NCBI RefSeq assembly: GCF_018139145.2 | Contig: NC_059478.1 | Span: 36,063,001-36,127,000, forward strand | Reading direction: 5' to 3' | From: Gymnogyps californianus | Lineage: Eukaryota > Chordata > Aves > Accipitriformes > Cathartidae | DNA length: 64,000 bases | Shown: in pieces, positions 1 to 12,657 of the stretch | Position numbering within the stretch: the first letter of the stretch is position 1 | Layout: the number at the start of each line of letters is the position of its first letter | The notes under the pieces: model-generated | Seen by the model: the letters and a program-made list of their open reading frames with translations, nothing else | The model's database searches: none | What the model was told of the DNA's origin: nothing | Made by a program: the position numbers and the translations under genes

Positions 1-1059
1 GTCAGGAAATTTTATGACGTCTGTCTGCAGAACCAGTGCAACGGTGAGGTCCTCGCTACCTGCTCAGCTGTTAAGTATAAAACACAGCAAACATAGTGAG
101 AAAAAAATGGCTATGGGCAAAGGCGTGGGTGCTCCTGCTCCACAGCGGAGCTGTGATACCTCCTTCTTTCTCCAGGCACACCAGTGACACAGGCTGCGGC
201 TGCCCGGGCTCCGGGGATTTCTCAATATTCAGCTTTTATGTTTCACATGTTCTTCCCAAGTAGGCTTTTTTCACTAACAAGGCTTAACGAAAAAACATTC
301 CTTCCAAGTGAAAACAAGTTGGATTTTAGGATTTCCTTATAATAATATCTACACTATGAGCGATAGGACACACAAGGCGGGAGATAATTGTGTGCTGTGT
401 CATGTCCTTTATTGGATCAGTATTGACCCGGGACTCTTCTCTGAGAAGGTAATACCAACCCTGCAACGCAATTCTCTCCAGGTTGGTTTAAGTAAAATAA
501 TAGAGTTAATGACAGAAGCAAAGCTACCTAGAGAGGTGTAATTCATCATGGAGTGTTTCATGCCATTATCTTAAAAACATACAGTGTAGTAATCACTTGA
601 AGTAGTGATAACACATAATTGTATGCTTCTCATAAATTATAGGTGAATGGGAGTTTCAGCTAATGAGTGCCAAATAGCAGCTCAGGAACTGTAGTGATTA
701 CAGAAGATGTGGTGATGAATGCATTTATTATTGGGGTATTACAAATCTTTTTATAGCAGAGATGGCAAGTTTATAAATAAATAACCAGCCACAGAGGTAC
801 CTGCACGTCTAACCAAGAAAACTAAGTTATTAGCCTGCAGTTTAACCAGCTTCTTATACAAAAACATTTGAAAGCTTGGTGAAAACAAACCAAGGCAAAA
901 CAATGGAAACAAAAGTCCCACCCAAACATCTGCACCCATGGGTATCCACACACTGTTTTCCCTCCACTTGCAAAAGACGCACTGTTGGAGTATTCTCAAC
1001 TGAAAAACAAACTTTTGCCTCGTTTCTCCTGGAAAAGCATCACACACACCCACACTAAT
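1..1059. other. Unique AT-rich noncoding sequence
   Basis: This opening kilobase has no recognisable gene, repeat or RNA. Open frames are at most about 105 codons and show no domain. The sequence is AT-rich with scattered homopolymer runs. I see nothing to annotate beyond single-copy-looking DNA. Confidence 0.6.
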
Positions 1060-1545
1060 TAAAAGCAACAGTGCTCCTTTGCGGTATAAATAAGGTGCTG
1101 CCCAAAGTAAAGAGCTCTTTCTGTGTCACTGGCTAGGACTAGCCCTTGCAGCAGCGCAAGCTGGCAGCACAGCAGGGAGCAGACCCGGCAGAGACCCTGC
1201 AGCCCCGCAGTGAGCCCGCCCGGGGCAGCGCTGGGGAAGGGCTACACGGTATTCATTGCAAAACCCAGCAAAAGCCCCTTCAAAACGCAGTTTTGAATCA
1301 CTTCTTCCTCTGCAGCACTCACCATCAGAAAATGCCTCTATTTGACAACAAAAGATAGCAATATGCCTTTGGGGCTTCTCCCTCCTCTCCGGGACAGGAG
1401 GGCTGATGGCAGAGGAGCGAAGGTGGCACCGGCGGTGCTGGGGGGAGCTCCGTGAGCCCCGTTTCTGGGGGCTCACCTCCTCCCACAGCCACCCAGCACA
1501 AACCAGTAAACGCTGAGGATGAAGACACGGATGGAGAAAGATCAA
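1060..1545 (+). promoter_or_regulatory. Possible TATA promoter followed by GC-rich block
   Basis: A good TATA box (TATAAATAA) lies at 1085-1093, directly after a CTCCTTTGCGG stretch. About 50 bp further on, the base composition turns GC-rich (roughly 1140-1240, and again 1380-1500) inside an AT-rich background. This arrangement fits a TATA core promoter with a GC-rich first exon on the plus strand. No open reading frame of interest follows: the plus-strand frame from 1146 is only 70 codons and matches nothing I know. A TATA-like match also occurs by chance often in AT-rich DNA, so this is a weak inference. Confidence 0.2.
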
Positions 1546-4500
1546 ACCTGCACTTGCTGGTGTGAATGAGCGTTTTCACTGATCGCGGTAGAGGCCAACT
1601 GGGTCCAGCCTCCTGTTCCCTGTGGAGAAGTATTTCATGAGCACCATCGCAAATATTTCTGCCAGTGCAGCTACTGCTTAGAGCCCCATGCATATAACTT
1701 GGCTTTATTTTGATCTGCTTTTCTTTGCACGCTAAAGACAGGAGTAACTGTTAGCATTCCAGAGAAAGAAAATGCATGTAAAAAAAGCAAGCAGAAAACA
1801 GGTAAAAATCAAACAAAAATGACTATGCGACTTGAGAGCACAAAGCAATTCCTCATCGGCCAACCGGCAGCCGAGCGGGGCTCAGGGCTGAGCCGCAGCA
1901 CACTCTGCGCCCCGTGCACCCCCCCAGCTGCCCCCCCGGGGCGGTTGTGTCCTGGGGGCCACTGAGCAGCCGCCTCCGAACCCCTGCCCCGCCAATGCCG
2001 CCGAGGGTTTTGCACATTTTGATGTCAGTGTTATTCCCCTTCGGTCCTTGAGCTGCTTAACTCGTACCCTGCCTAGGTCAGTGGATTGGTGCAATGGGTT
2101 AGTATTTCTGTGTTCAGAAGAATATGAGTACTCCTTTGCTTTTTTAAATGAAGCAAATATGTTAAAACTTATAAAAAGATCCGAGTGAAAATATTCTGGC
2201 ACTCTGTAATGTATTTTGGCATTTTTACAAATAACACATTTCCTTGCAGCAATTTCTCTGCAGCCTGGCAGCGTGCTGCGTGTGACCAGCCACTGTTGCT
2301 TTTTTCATCACGATGAAAATAAGCCAGAAGGCAGAACAAGAGAAGCATCCTATTTCTCTGAAGTTTCTGACATTACCTTAGACCCAGGTTTAGTTCCTAC
2401 TCCAAACTCAGAATGATCTATGACTGAGATCTTTGCTCTTTGTCAGGCAGAAGAGAGATTACACGGAGGTGTACCACATTTCAGGTCAGCCTCTAATACA
2501 TTTAGGACAGTGCAGCTGGCAGACAAGGCCATTTCAACAATTCCATTTTTGTGACAATATTTGAGAAGTTATCTTCATCCCTGGGCAGAATGAAAATAAA
2601 ATTTAAAAATCTCAAAGGCTTTCATGAAATAGAATTCTCCACCCAAACTAATAACTAAATAACTCATTTCATGTGACTTCTACTAGGGCTGAGACATGAT
2701 TTTACCTGTGCTTATCTCCTGGAACATTTTGTTTGCTGATATATTACTGTTTGGAATATTAGTAATAAATAAAAAAAAAAAAGGCAAATTTAATTGTGCT
2801 GCAGTCCTTCACTAGAATGAATCTTTCAGGAGAAATAAGAATGACCTCTTTATTTAAAAGAGGAAGAAAAGGTTATAGATGGAGCTGCGCTGGCTGATGA
2901 AAATACACGAACTTGGCACACAGATGTCTCACGTTCCAGTTGCCAGCAATAGCCAGATTTTTGGATGAACCTCTCAGCTGCTTGCTCCATAGTACCACGA
3001 CTAATACATTATTAATAATATTATTAAACATCTCCTCGGGGGGAGATCTCGGCGTGGGGCAGCCACTCCGGGCCGCCCCACCAGCGCAGCACCCGAGAGG
3101 GCTGAGGGGAGGCTGACACCCTCCTCCCCGTGTGATAACTTTTCCTTGCGTTGCTTGTGCGGTGCCGGTGTAGCAAGAAAACGAGCTGCACCTTGGGAAA
3201 AGAACTCACAGCTCGGGAAACACTTCTGCTGATGCTGGGCTGTGTTTAACGCTCGAACGGACTGTAAATTCCACCCAGTCCCCACTGGAGCTTTCTGGGA
3301 ATGAGATCTGCACATCTCGACTGAAATGCAAAGGGGTTGCTCCGCGGTGGCCCTCAGCGCTACTATACACTGCCATGTGGTGGAAACCTTCACATCCTAC
3401 GCAACGCGTTGATGTCTCAAGTATTTTGTAATAGCATCTAATAGAATAATTTTAGATAACCACTCCAAGGCGTCCTGCATTTGACAGATCCCTCTTGGCC
3501 ATCCTGGTCTCTCTGCTTATGTACTAGTGCCACTGGAGAAGAAAGGAAAAGGCAGATAAAGGACATACTACGCTACAGTGGCATTCCAAAGAATTTCATG
3601 TATTCATATTTCATGTCATATATTCTGAATTTCCATCATCTGAAGGACATATCCTGGATCCAATCCCTTCCATATTACTCACATTTAAGATTTAAGTAAG
3701 TCTCACCGTGCAAGATAATGGAAAAGATTCAGATAAAGTGTTTGCTTTTAGAACCGCAAATTACAACGAAAAGGCTTTGAAATCACTGGAGGATAATAAA
3801 CCTGACTGAGTTCTTGGTTCATGTGGTGCTTGGTTTTCTAGTTTTTATAGAAGAAAACCATGTATAATCTGAAACAGTGTCTTCCTATGCTTAATTTAGT
3901 GGTGCAAAATGTAAGGACAATACTGTGTGCTTTAATTATCCCAGCAAAAGCAGCATTTTCTGTACCTTTGGGTTGAGACTGAGATAGATATGTTGCCATA
4001 TGTACATGCAGGGTGCTGTACCTGACCAGCACGGACAGCAAAGGAAGACTCACAGCAATGTGAAGCTCTCCACTGTCACAAATAAAGTAAAACAATAAGC
4101 ACTGGCCTATGGGTGTCTTTTAAGCCGGACTGAGTTTAAGACACGAATGGGTTATTATAAATCTGAGAGGATGCCTTAAATATATTATACATCTTCAAAT
4201 GTTGTGCCCAGACTTCTTTTTTTTTGTCCCTGTACTGCTAATAGGATGAACATTTTTTTGAGCACCTTAGAAGCCTATTCGCATTTCTCATGCTGTATTT
4301 CCACTTGACTCACTCATTGTGAAAGGAAATTTTACCGGAGGAATTCAGCTTTTTACAGAAGGCAGCCAAGGAAGTCGATTACTTAGCAAAACCGCCATCT
4401 CCACTCAACTGGTGCTCTTTATCTTCCCGCGGCAGACACTCACACACTTGCCTCCGTAATCCAGTCTGAAGAACATGGCCCACGACCATTAAGCGTAGTT

Positions 4501-5263
4501 ACTGCGGGATAATCACAGCGATTGATTCTGACACACTGATTTTTCAGCAAGATCTCCCACCACCTTCCACTATATTGCGGAGCCGGTCCTGGAGCACATC
4601 CACTGAAGGAGCACGGAGCCAAGTTTTTGTCTGCTCCTAATTGTTGCTGTGGATTCTTATTTGTAACATAGAAAAAATCAAGTGGAAACTACCTCGCATT
4701 CGACTAGCTTTGAGGAAAGCAGCACAAACCCCGACTTGCCTATGTCTGCATACTCCACAGGCCTGCTCTGTCAGATACGTGTAGCTGGCACACGCAGTAA
4801 ATAATTACATTGCGCTGACTGTATTCAAATCCTGTCTTTGAAATGGTGATGGAATTTATAGCAAATGATTTTAGCAGATATGAATGATGATTACTTTTAA
4901 ATATGCAGTCGTTCACGTGGACTGCCCTAAACCAAAACCCCGACCAAGACCAGAGCGGGCAGTATTGCATCGGCACCGTCTGGAGTTCCTGCACGTGGGA
5001 AAACCAGGCTTACCTTACTCTTCTGCTGGAAGGGAAATAACAAAAGATGCAATCTTTCTTCCTGTCTTCCTAGGCTCCAGTTGACTTCAGCAAGGACAGG
5101 ATTTCACCCCAGATCTACAACGACCTTGCCGACGGGGAGAGTGAAACCCTTCATCTGAACACTACACTGCCTGATGCCTACGTGCAGAATCAGGTCCTTG
5201 GAGTGACGCCTGTCTTACAACATAGTCCCGAACCAGTTTAGGTAGTGACGCTGTAAGTCATTT
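1546..5263. other. Unique noncoding sequence with small GC patches
   Basis: No gene is visible. A CpG-containing GC-rich patch sits at about 1862-2000 and a smaller one at 3036-3112. They produce overlapping spurious frames on both strands. A pure A run of 12 bases is at 2771-2782. The remainder (3.1-5.2 kb) is mixed-composition single-copy-looking DNA. Confidence 0.55.
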
Positions 5264-5350
5264 CATAGAACCATAGAACAGCCCGGGTTGGAAGGGACCT
5301 CGAAAGATCAACTGGTGCAACCTTTCGTGGGAAAGGGAGCCTAGATGAGA
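5264..5350 (-). mobile_element. CR1 LINE 3' tail fragment
   Basis: The plus strand reads the reverse complement of a CR1 3' end. It has the CATAGAACCATAGAACA terminal octamer-type repeat, then GGGTTGGAAGGGACCT, then the AAAGATCAACTGG block and a CTTTCGTGGGAAAGGGAGCC segment typical of one CR1 subgroup. CR1 is the dominant non-LTR retrotransposon of birds and inserts as 5'-truncated copies, so an 87-bp tail is ordinary. The element's sense strand is minus. It is diverged and inactive. Confidence 0.85.
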
Positions 5351-6480
5351 AGTTTCAGTTTTCATTTAATTTCAGAGAAATTAGATGTACCCTTTATTGG
5401 GTGCAGAAGAATGGCATTTCTCAGCACAGGTTGTTTTCTGAAGAAATAAGTGATAGTGCACACAGAGGAAGGATGAACAACCTATCCAAACAAACAGTCA
5501 CTGACTACCTATATGCAACTCTTTTTATAGTTACTGGGAAATCCATTTGTGCCATTTGAATCTCTTCAGAGATGCCTGTGGCTTGCACGACCGCTCTAAG
5601 GCAAAGTTTGACATAGCCTGACGGCATTTGCATAACCTGTGTGTAACAAGGAACTGTTCTTGAGTAGTTTCCTTTAGCACATCACCTATAAACAAGCTTT
5701 TTAATACTAACAACTAGTGGGAATTCCTTTTTTCTTTTCCCTTTATGTTTTCCCTTTGAAAACAAAATCCAGCCTTCTTATTCATGTTCAAAATATGTTG
5801 GCTGTTCATTTTACTTGTAAAAGAGGTGGCGAGATAGAATCACGTCTTTTGAAAGTTAACAATTTCACATCAGAACAAATAAACTTTTATAAAATGAACC
5901 AATTATGGATAACCTCTGTATGAGGTATATCAAGATGCTGAGTGTAGTAACAGGTGAGGTAATCACACTGGAAAACATACAATGCACATCGAAATTCATA
6001 TTTAGATAGAATAGCTGCAAACTTTTCTCCGTATGTTTTTAGATTAAGTGATGTCATCTTATGCAGTTCTGGCAAGTAAAATAATTGTTGGCCAGAGAAT
6101 GGATGAGTACACATTTGTTTTATAAACAATAGCTAAAGGAATAGTATTAAAAGTATTTACAGTCACATTGGGCATATATTGCACCCACACAAGTTGAGCC
6201 CGTTTCCCCGTGCAGGGCATTTGGGACCAATGCAGAAGATGCTGAACATCCCGGAGAGATGAGGAGGGCTGAGCGGTGGCAGTCAGCTCGGTCCTGCCGG
6301 GGGGCAGCCCTCAGCACCCCCCCTTTCCCTCGTCTGGAGCGGGGAGAGCTGGTTCCTCCCAGGCAATGTGGGCGTTTGCATTCACCAATATTGGGAGGCG
6401 CTTGGATTGCAGAGAAAAAACCCACAACAAATCATTAGATTGGTTAGCTGAATAATTGCACCTCCTGTTTCCTACCCTTA
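5351..6480. other. Unique noncoding sequence
   Basis: AT-rich sequence without a recognisable gene. A moderately GC-rich patch at about 6240-6340 gives a 92-codon minus-strand frame of low-complexity composition with no domain. Nothing else is supported. Confidence 0.55.
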
Positions 6481-6481
6481 T

Positions 6482-6661
6482 CCGCTCCGATCATTATGGC
6501 ATTATGCAAAACAAAATAAAACGATCCGCTATACAATCACTGTATGACCATCCAGTTTATACAATCATATCATTATGTATATATAAAATCATAACGAACT
6601 TGGTAACTATGTCACTATAGGTTCTGCACATCCATCACCGTACAATCATTATATAGAAACA
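6482..6661. repeat. Degenerate repeat of a TACAATCA-type motif
   Basis: The motif TACAATCA recurs at about 6532, 6560 and 6641. Two copies share a longer frame (ATCC.. then TATACAATCA then an AT-rich tail) with about 28 bp spacing, and a third similar copy (CATCCATCACCGTACAATCA) follows about 80 bp later. Related GATCATTAT and AATCATA words fill the intervals. It looks like a decayed tandem array, although AT-rich composition could produce part of this. Confidence 0.35.
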
Positions 6662-7898
6662 GGTACGATTCGCATGCCTTTTCAGAAAGGTGTTTAAATT
6701 AAGGCTGAAACCAATCACGGCCAAAGCACAAACATTAAAGGGTAGCAGATTGTGAACGATGGAAAGGCAGCTGCTGAACACCACCCCAAGAAGGAACCGA
6801 TGGGATCAATGAGCTGCCCCCCGGCTACGCCGTCCCCCTGGCCCGTCCCTCCCCAGCCCCAGCCCCACGCGCTCTTTTCCCCGCCTGCTCCAAGCAGAGA
6901 TGAACGCTGTGCTTCATCCGACACACAGCCCCGGGTAGCTTAGCAGCACGCTGCCTGGGCTCGGGTTTTGCAGCCTGCAAGGCAGCCGCCAGCAAAATCA
7001 GGTCAGGGTGGAAGGGAAGGCAAGGCAGGTCGTAATCAGGATTTCGTGTCTGCAAAGCCTGCTATCCTCTAACCCCCCCAACCTGGTCTGCTCTTGCTGG
7101 GTTCGAGCATCTCGGGTGAGAAAAGGGAATACTGCTCTGAAAAGAACTATACGGCAACATTATCTTGCTTAATAATTCATCCCACACGTACAAACACATC
7201 AGTGTTTATTTAAATTAATGGCAAAAATATGTTTCCTTCTCCAATTCCCTGAGCCAGGCAGCAGCCCGTCAGCAAGCACAGCTCTGCTACACCCTGAGCA
7301 CGAACAGAAGTGTTTGCTGAATGCCAGTGGGTTATAGCCCTGCAGAGCATAAAAAACAGCTACTTTTTTTTTTTTGTCAAATGTAACTGGAAAGAATTCA
7401 GCTTGACTCTCAGAGGTAAGCTGAATTCAGAGTGCTGGGAAAGAGAAGAAATCAAACCAACCCCAAACCTGACCATGTTTTGGGCAGAAATAATTGAAAC
7501 TACAGGTGGAACCTCACCATGACATTTGCAAAGAGCGACTTGATTAAAAACAACTACATTTCCTATGATTGCTAATCCACCTTTCCTACTCCCTCCCAGA
7601 CAAATACTTTAAATGCTGCTTGCCAGAGAGCTCAGAGAGGTTTCAGCTGCTCACCCACTTTGTGCCATTTTTAGATTTCTGGGGTTCCTTTTTTTTGTTG
7701 GTTTCATTAACGCAGCAGCCGCACACAGATCACACACCGACGCTCGGACACAGACACAGAGCCACCGAGGAATGGTTGTCCTCGGGTACACACGGACGCG
7801 GGAGAAGCACCAACATTAGTCCCACATCACAAGGAGACTCGCATCAGCTAACAGGTTTGCTTCTACAAGTACTGAATAGGAACAAAGACTTCCCCCTA
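6662..7898. other. Unique noncoding sequence with a GC patch and T12 run
   Basis: A GC-rich, C-biased patch spans about 6780-6990 and accounts for overlapping frames of 60-76 codons on both strands. A 12-base T run is at 7364-7375. No gene or repeat is recognised. Confidence 0.5.
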
Positions 7899-7940
7899 TT
7901 ATAAGCAATATATTATAAGCAATATATTATAAGCAAACAT
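7899..7940. repeat. 14-bp tandem repeat, about 2.8 copies
   Basis: The unit TTATAAGCAATATA occurs at 7899-7912 and 7913-7926 without change. A third copy at 7927-7940 keeps the first nine bases and then diverges. This is a short, young, AT-rich tandem duplication. Confidence 0.9.
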
Positions 7941-9589
7941 ATTTTTATATAAGAACTAGGGTCAAAGACCTTATTCTAGCAATGGCATAAAAAAGCATGG
8001 AAAAAAGACAGATCCCCACAGGCAATAACACATCTACCTATGCGCTCTTAGTGCTATTAGTGCTGTTGCTGAGTGTGCTAGAAATCAATAAATGTTTTTA
8101 AGCAACTATTCCAAGAACAGGTGGAATATAGACAGTCTAGGAGGTGAGCTGGGATGGCTGGAAAACATTTGCTCTACATCTTTTCTGTATTTAGAAAAAC
8201 CCAAACATTTGAGCTGCACCATAAATAGCATGAATCAGAATGAGGTTATTAATCTTTGAGAGCCACGTACAACTGAGATTAATCAGCTTGTCTCTCATAA
8301 GCAATACCTGCAACTCCAGAATAAGAAACATTTCCATAAAGAACACACACAGGCATTAGCCTGTTTTCCATATCTTAAAGTCACATCTTCATTGCAAAAT
8401 TTTAAAATACAGTTTCTTTTTTAGGACAACTAGGCAAACGTCAATCATTTAGTCTGATTTATAGCATAGGAGAGATAATTAACTGACATTTGCTGGCACG
8501 TTAAGAAAGAGCGTGTGAACAGCAAGGCGAGTGGGGCGAGGTCTACGTTGCTGCCCCAGCGCCGCAGAGCGTTGGGGCACCCGAGGGAGCTTTAAACTGG
8601 GACGGCGGCTGTGCCGGGCACGGCACTGCACAGCCCCCTGCGGAAAATCATCCTTTTGCTGAAACAGGGTAAATTTGCCCGTGCTGAGCTCCGAGCTCCC
8701 CCAGCTAACCTGCCACCACTGTCTAAGCTGGCGACTTAGAAGCTGCCATAGTTAACCTTCAAACACGTACGGGACTGAAGCTACGGGTAGTCATATCCTG
8801 AATACTGTACATTTTTTTGCCTAAAAGGATAAGAAAACATCAAGAAAATGGACCAAACCCACTTGTTACTACCATACGCAAAATTTATTTTTGTTTGGCT
8901 ATATACATTTTCAGGATGGTGCTCCGCTAGACAATTGGTGTTTTTCAGAGATCAAAATCTTTATTAATTTCACTGTGGTGATGAAGAGGTACCTGCAACA
9001 AGGTTGGTTTTTTTCTTTTATTAAAAAAAGTAATACATATTATATAAAATCTAGTTAATTAAAAGAGACCGCTATCCTGCAAATTTCAGAGCTTGCTTGA
9101 CTTCTCTAGGCAAAAATGTAAGTTACAAAACACATAAATGACAGTTACCTTACTACACAAAAGCCATTTCCCCAAAGCCCCTGGTTGAGTTACAGGGAGG
9201 AGTTGAAGGAAAAATCCCAAATAAGAGGAAGAGACCCAAACCGTGAAACGTAGAGCGGCAGAACCGTGTTTCAGGGAAACCGTGCTATTATTTTGAGAGG
9301 ATAATCAAACCTGAGGAGCGGCTGCGTTCCAGCCTTGGAGCTGGGCACGTACGCAGACGGAGGGATGAGCTGGCAGCGGTCCTGCCCAGCTGGCGGGAGG
9401 CGCGGGGAGGCTTGGTCCAGCCCAGGGACTGCGCGGGAGAGGATTAAACCTCATTTCCCATCCTCCTGCCCTAGCTAGCCAAGCGACAACCGCTCCAAAT
9501 CACCGCACATGTTGGATGGGAGGGAAGTGTCCGTGTTGAAGGGACGCTGACACATGCTGACGGTAAAGTTACACATATTGTGGGAATAA
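7941..9589. other. Unique noncoding sequence with GC patches
   Basis: No gene is visible. GC-rich patches at about 8520-8710 and 9310-9450 contain CpG dinucleotides but are too short for a classical CpG island. The interval also holds ordinary AT-rich DNA. Confidence 0.5.
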
Positions 9590-10085
9590 AACCGATGGGC
9601 CTGATTACGAAGATTTACATTAGCAATTTAAAGGGATGGCATCACTTGCAAAAAGAGTGCAGAATTGGATCCTCATAGTTTTTAACAGCAAGCATGTTTG
9701 GCCTTTGTTGTTTTTTGTTAGTAGAAGACAGAGAATTTATGTGCATAATTGCACATAAATCACGTATTTGCAGACCATTGTGAAAAATAATGACCTAGCT
9801 TTTAACTGTTACACATACTCAGCTCAAATTAACTCCAGTGAAAGCCCTGTGTTTATACGCAGGGAAGAATTTGCCGTAATTACGTCCAGTATTTTTAATA
9901 CAAATTCTGTTTGTGCGCATAGAAGTGTGTTTATGGCTATCCATGTACTGGGGGATAATGGAGGGCCGCCTTCGTGCACCGCCACAGATGCCTGATTGCA
10001 TATTTATCTATAGTAGACATTTCAGTGAAATGACCCAATAATTTCGCTGCCCAGACTTATTGCAATATTGCATGATAATTGCTAG
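9590..10085. promoter_or_regulatory. Candidate conserved regulatory element
   Basis: This block combines many homeodomain/POU-type AT words (TTACATTAGCAATTTAAAG, GCATAATTGCACATAAAT, GCCGTAATTACG, TTGCAATATTGCATGATAATTGC) within moderately complex, non-repetitive sequence. It has no coding potential: the 75-codon frame at 9768-9995 has no domain. Such texture is common in vertebrate developmental enhancers. The call is by sequence texture only, and alignment to other birds would decide it. Confidence 0.3.
9735..9760. repeat. Perfect 11-bp inverted repeat with TAAT loop
   Basis: ATTTATGTGCA at 9735-9745 and its exact reverse complement at 9750-9760 flank a 4-base TAAT spacer. It could form a hairpin or bind a dimeric factor. 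It lies within the candidate regulatory block. Confidence 0.9.
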
Positions 10086-10984
10086 AGTGAGCTGAAAATA
10101 GATCTTAAAATAGGATGTAGGTGGTTAGCCCCAGGGGAAAAGAGGAATGAAAGATTTAGTCTGTGGTGCTGGCTATGTTCAAAAAAAAGAAGCAGCAGAT
10201 AAGCTAGAGAGACGAGTAGGAGCAGATGGGAAAAAGAAAAGCTGTAGTTATATGGGGAGCTACATTTCCACATCGATCTGATAAGTGCCGGCCGCTGTCT
10301 AAAAGGCTGAGCAGTATCAGCCCATGTACGTGCACCTGGGAATACCTGCCACGGGAGTTTGGGGAATCCCTCGCGTGGTTGCAGAGGTGGCTAATGCAAA
10401 GAATAACAGAAACATATCGCTCTGCTGAGAGAGTATCAGGAGGAGCAGAGATGGCAATTGCTACAGCCGGAGAATACTTTATCCCACAACCAACAGTCAC
10501 TGCGCCTGCTTGACCGCGGTGCCAGCAGGACTGACGACGGGCTCTGGGACGCGCTTTCGCATACACACCGCGGTGCAGTGGCCAAACGCCTCGCCAGCAA
10601 GGCGGGCAGGGAGGCAGCTGCAAACACCTACAGTATTTATAATAGTAATATTTGTAATAGCAATATTTATAATAAATAGTGATATTTTTGACTGAAAGGT
10701 GTTCTTTCTCGTTGAGAGCAACAAAGAAAAAAATCCAGCCCGTCTACAACCTATTCATAGCGCTTGCCTGTCTGCTCTCCTGTCCCAGTTGACACCAGTT
10801 CTATTATTGCCGCTGCTGGTATCTGCACTGGGGCCGCTCCTCAGGACCCCGCTCTGCTGCAGGAGCCGCCGAACCAGCGCGACAAAGATCCCGCCAAACT
10901 GGCACAAAAATCAGGTGAAGAGCTTACAGTCCAAGTATTTCTTCACTAATATTCCCTACATTTTCTGAAGTAGCCTTGTCTTAA
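10086..10984. other. Unique noncoding sequence with GC-rich patch
   Basis: A GC-rich, CpG-containing patch at about 10480-10620 creates overlapping open frames in several frames on both strands (up to 139 codons). None resembles a known protein. An AT-rich stretch with repeated AATATT/AATAGTAATA words follows at 10630-10690. Confidence 0.5.
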
Positions 10985-11275
10985 TTGTGTTCATATTTGT
11001 TGTCCAGAAATTTAATTTCTTATAGTTCTTTAGTCATGTGTCAACATATCTAAAATTCCTGTAATATTTATTCTCCTTCTCTGGATAACCTTGTCAATCT
11101 TAATTATAGCTTAGGGTAGGCAAACAAAATTGAATGTGTCGCTCCAGATGAGATGTACCATTGTTCAATATGCTGCTGTAATATATTCCATACTTTTAAT
11201 GCACCAAAGCATTTTAACTGCTGTTGCACACTGTGCAGACAGTCATTTGAGCTCTCAACCACATTTATTTATTTA
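10985..11275 (-). mobile_element. Ancient CR1/L3-type LINE fragment, antisense
   Basis: The plus strand matches the antisense of old CR1-family elements in colinear order: TTCTCCTTCTCTGGATAA, then GCTCCAGATGAGATGTACCA, then ACTTTTAATGCACCAAAGCA, then TGCTGTTGCACACTGTGCAG, then TTTGAGCTCTCAACCACA. In intact elements these words fall in the reverse-transcriptase C-terminal half. The copy is heavily diverged and has no usable frame. The 5' and 3' limits are approximate. Confidence 0.6.
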
Positions 11276-12657
11276 GATTTCAACCTATAAAACATAAAAT
11301 AATACATTTCCAAGACTCTAGGTGCCCTTGACAAATAATTAAAAATGCAATTCCACAAATTCTCACACAGCACCAGCACATCAAAAACTTTTCTCTGCAT
11401 AAAACCATACAAATGTCAAACTTCTTTACCTGAACTGTCACAAAACTTTATTTCCTCCTGTCACCCATTTCCACTAAACTGGTAGTATTTACCTGCCTTT
11501 CTCACAACTAAAAAGCCCTTTCAAGCCAGAGGGGGTAATGGATTCTCCATTTCCAGGAGCTTTCTGGAGAGAACTCTGCCAGTTCACACTTTAAACTGTT
11601 TTTGCAAGCAAGTCCCATTTAGCTCCCTTGGCCATGCCAAGCCCATCAGACTTGGCAGCGCCTTGGCTGAGACCCACCCAGCTCCTCACACCAGCTACCT
11701 TAAATTGCTCTAAAAAGGGAAGAGCCGCTGCCTTTCCCGGCACTCAAAACTCAGAGGATGGACCATGGGGAAAAGGCAAAGGATGGCTGCAGAGAGATCT
11801 AAGGGCACTTCTCAAGTTAAAAAGGAGGTGGTGAAAAGCGGCGAGGAGCAAAGGGCATGCTCGTGGGTAGGGTACACAGCTAGCGAGTGTATCCCTTGGA
11901 TGGAGAGGAATTTATCAGACTTCAGACATTCAAGTTGCTTCAGGATTTAAAAATCCCAGTTGTGGAGGCTTCATAGAGAATAGCCAGAGCACATACTGGT
12001 GAATATTTAAGATTTTTGAAGTGCTTAGAATTCGCAGCAAATCCTTTACAGTTGCAAACAAATTTTATAGAGACTAATCAAGGGAATTAGTGAAATATCT
12101 CAGAGAGGCTCCTGCGTTAACAAGATCCCACCACAAGGTGATGGCGTGTCTAGAAAGGTAAAATGCTAAAAAAGTTTCTATTACTTTAAAGACTTGATTC
12201 CTGAGGGAACGGTTCTATATAAATCATATTTTCATAATGTAGACTGGAAAGTGTGGCTAGAGCACTTTCATCTAATTTTCATAAAGTATCTTGAATCAGC
12301 AAGAAGTACCTATCCCTGAATATAGGTATTTCAGAAAAATTTAGAAAAAAATGATGTCTTAGCTCAAGCTTCCCTAAGGCAGCTTCAAGTGGAGAAATAC
12401 GGGCTTATTTAAGCAAATTATGAAGGCTGAATTTTATACATACTGTGATACTAGTAATTATTAAGGACTTGCTCAGAGGCCAGGCTCTCAATCCCCTTTT
12501 AAATTCTAGGATATGAATGGGGAAAAAAAAAGCATGTTTCATCAACAATTAACCTTTTCCCATATGGATGAAAGATAAATGAATCATTGTCCATGTAAAT
12601 TCTCAGCTCCTGTCATAAAGCCTTTTGTTAAAATAAATTGGAAAAATCAACATCACT
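11276..12657. other. Unique AT-rich noncoding sequence
   Basis: This interval may include further unrecognisable CR1 decay just after 11275. Otherwise no gene or repeat is seen. The plus-strand frames at 11628-11950 are short and without a domain. Confidence 0.5.

Noticed and set aside
2619..2635. 17-base word TTTCATGAAATAGAATT also found at 42040-42056.
   Set aside because: Only this AT-rich word is shared and the flanks do not align, so chance is the simplest explanation.
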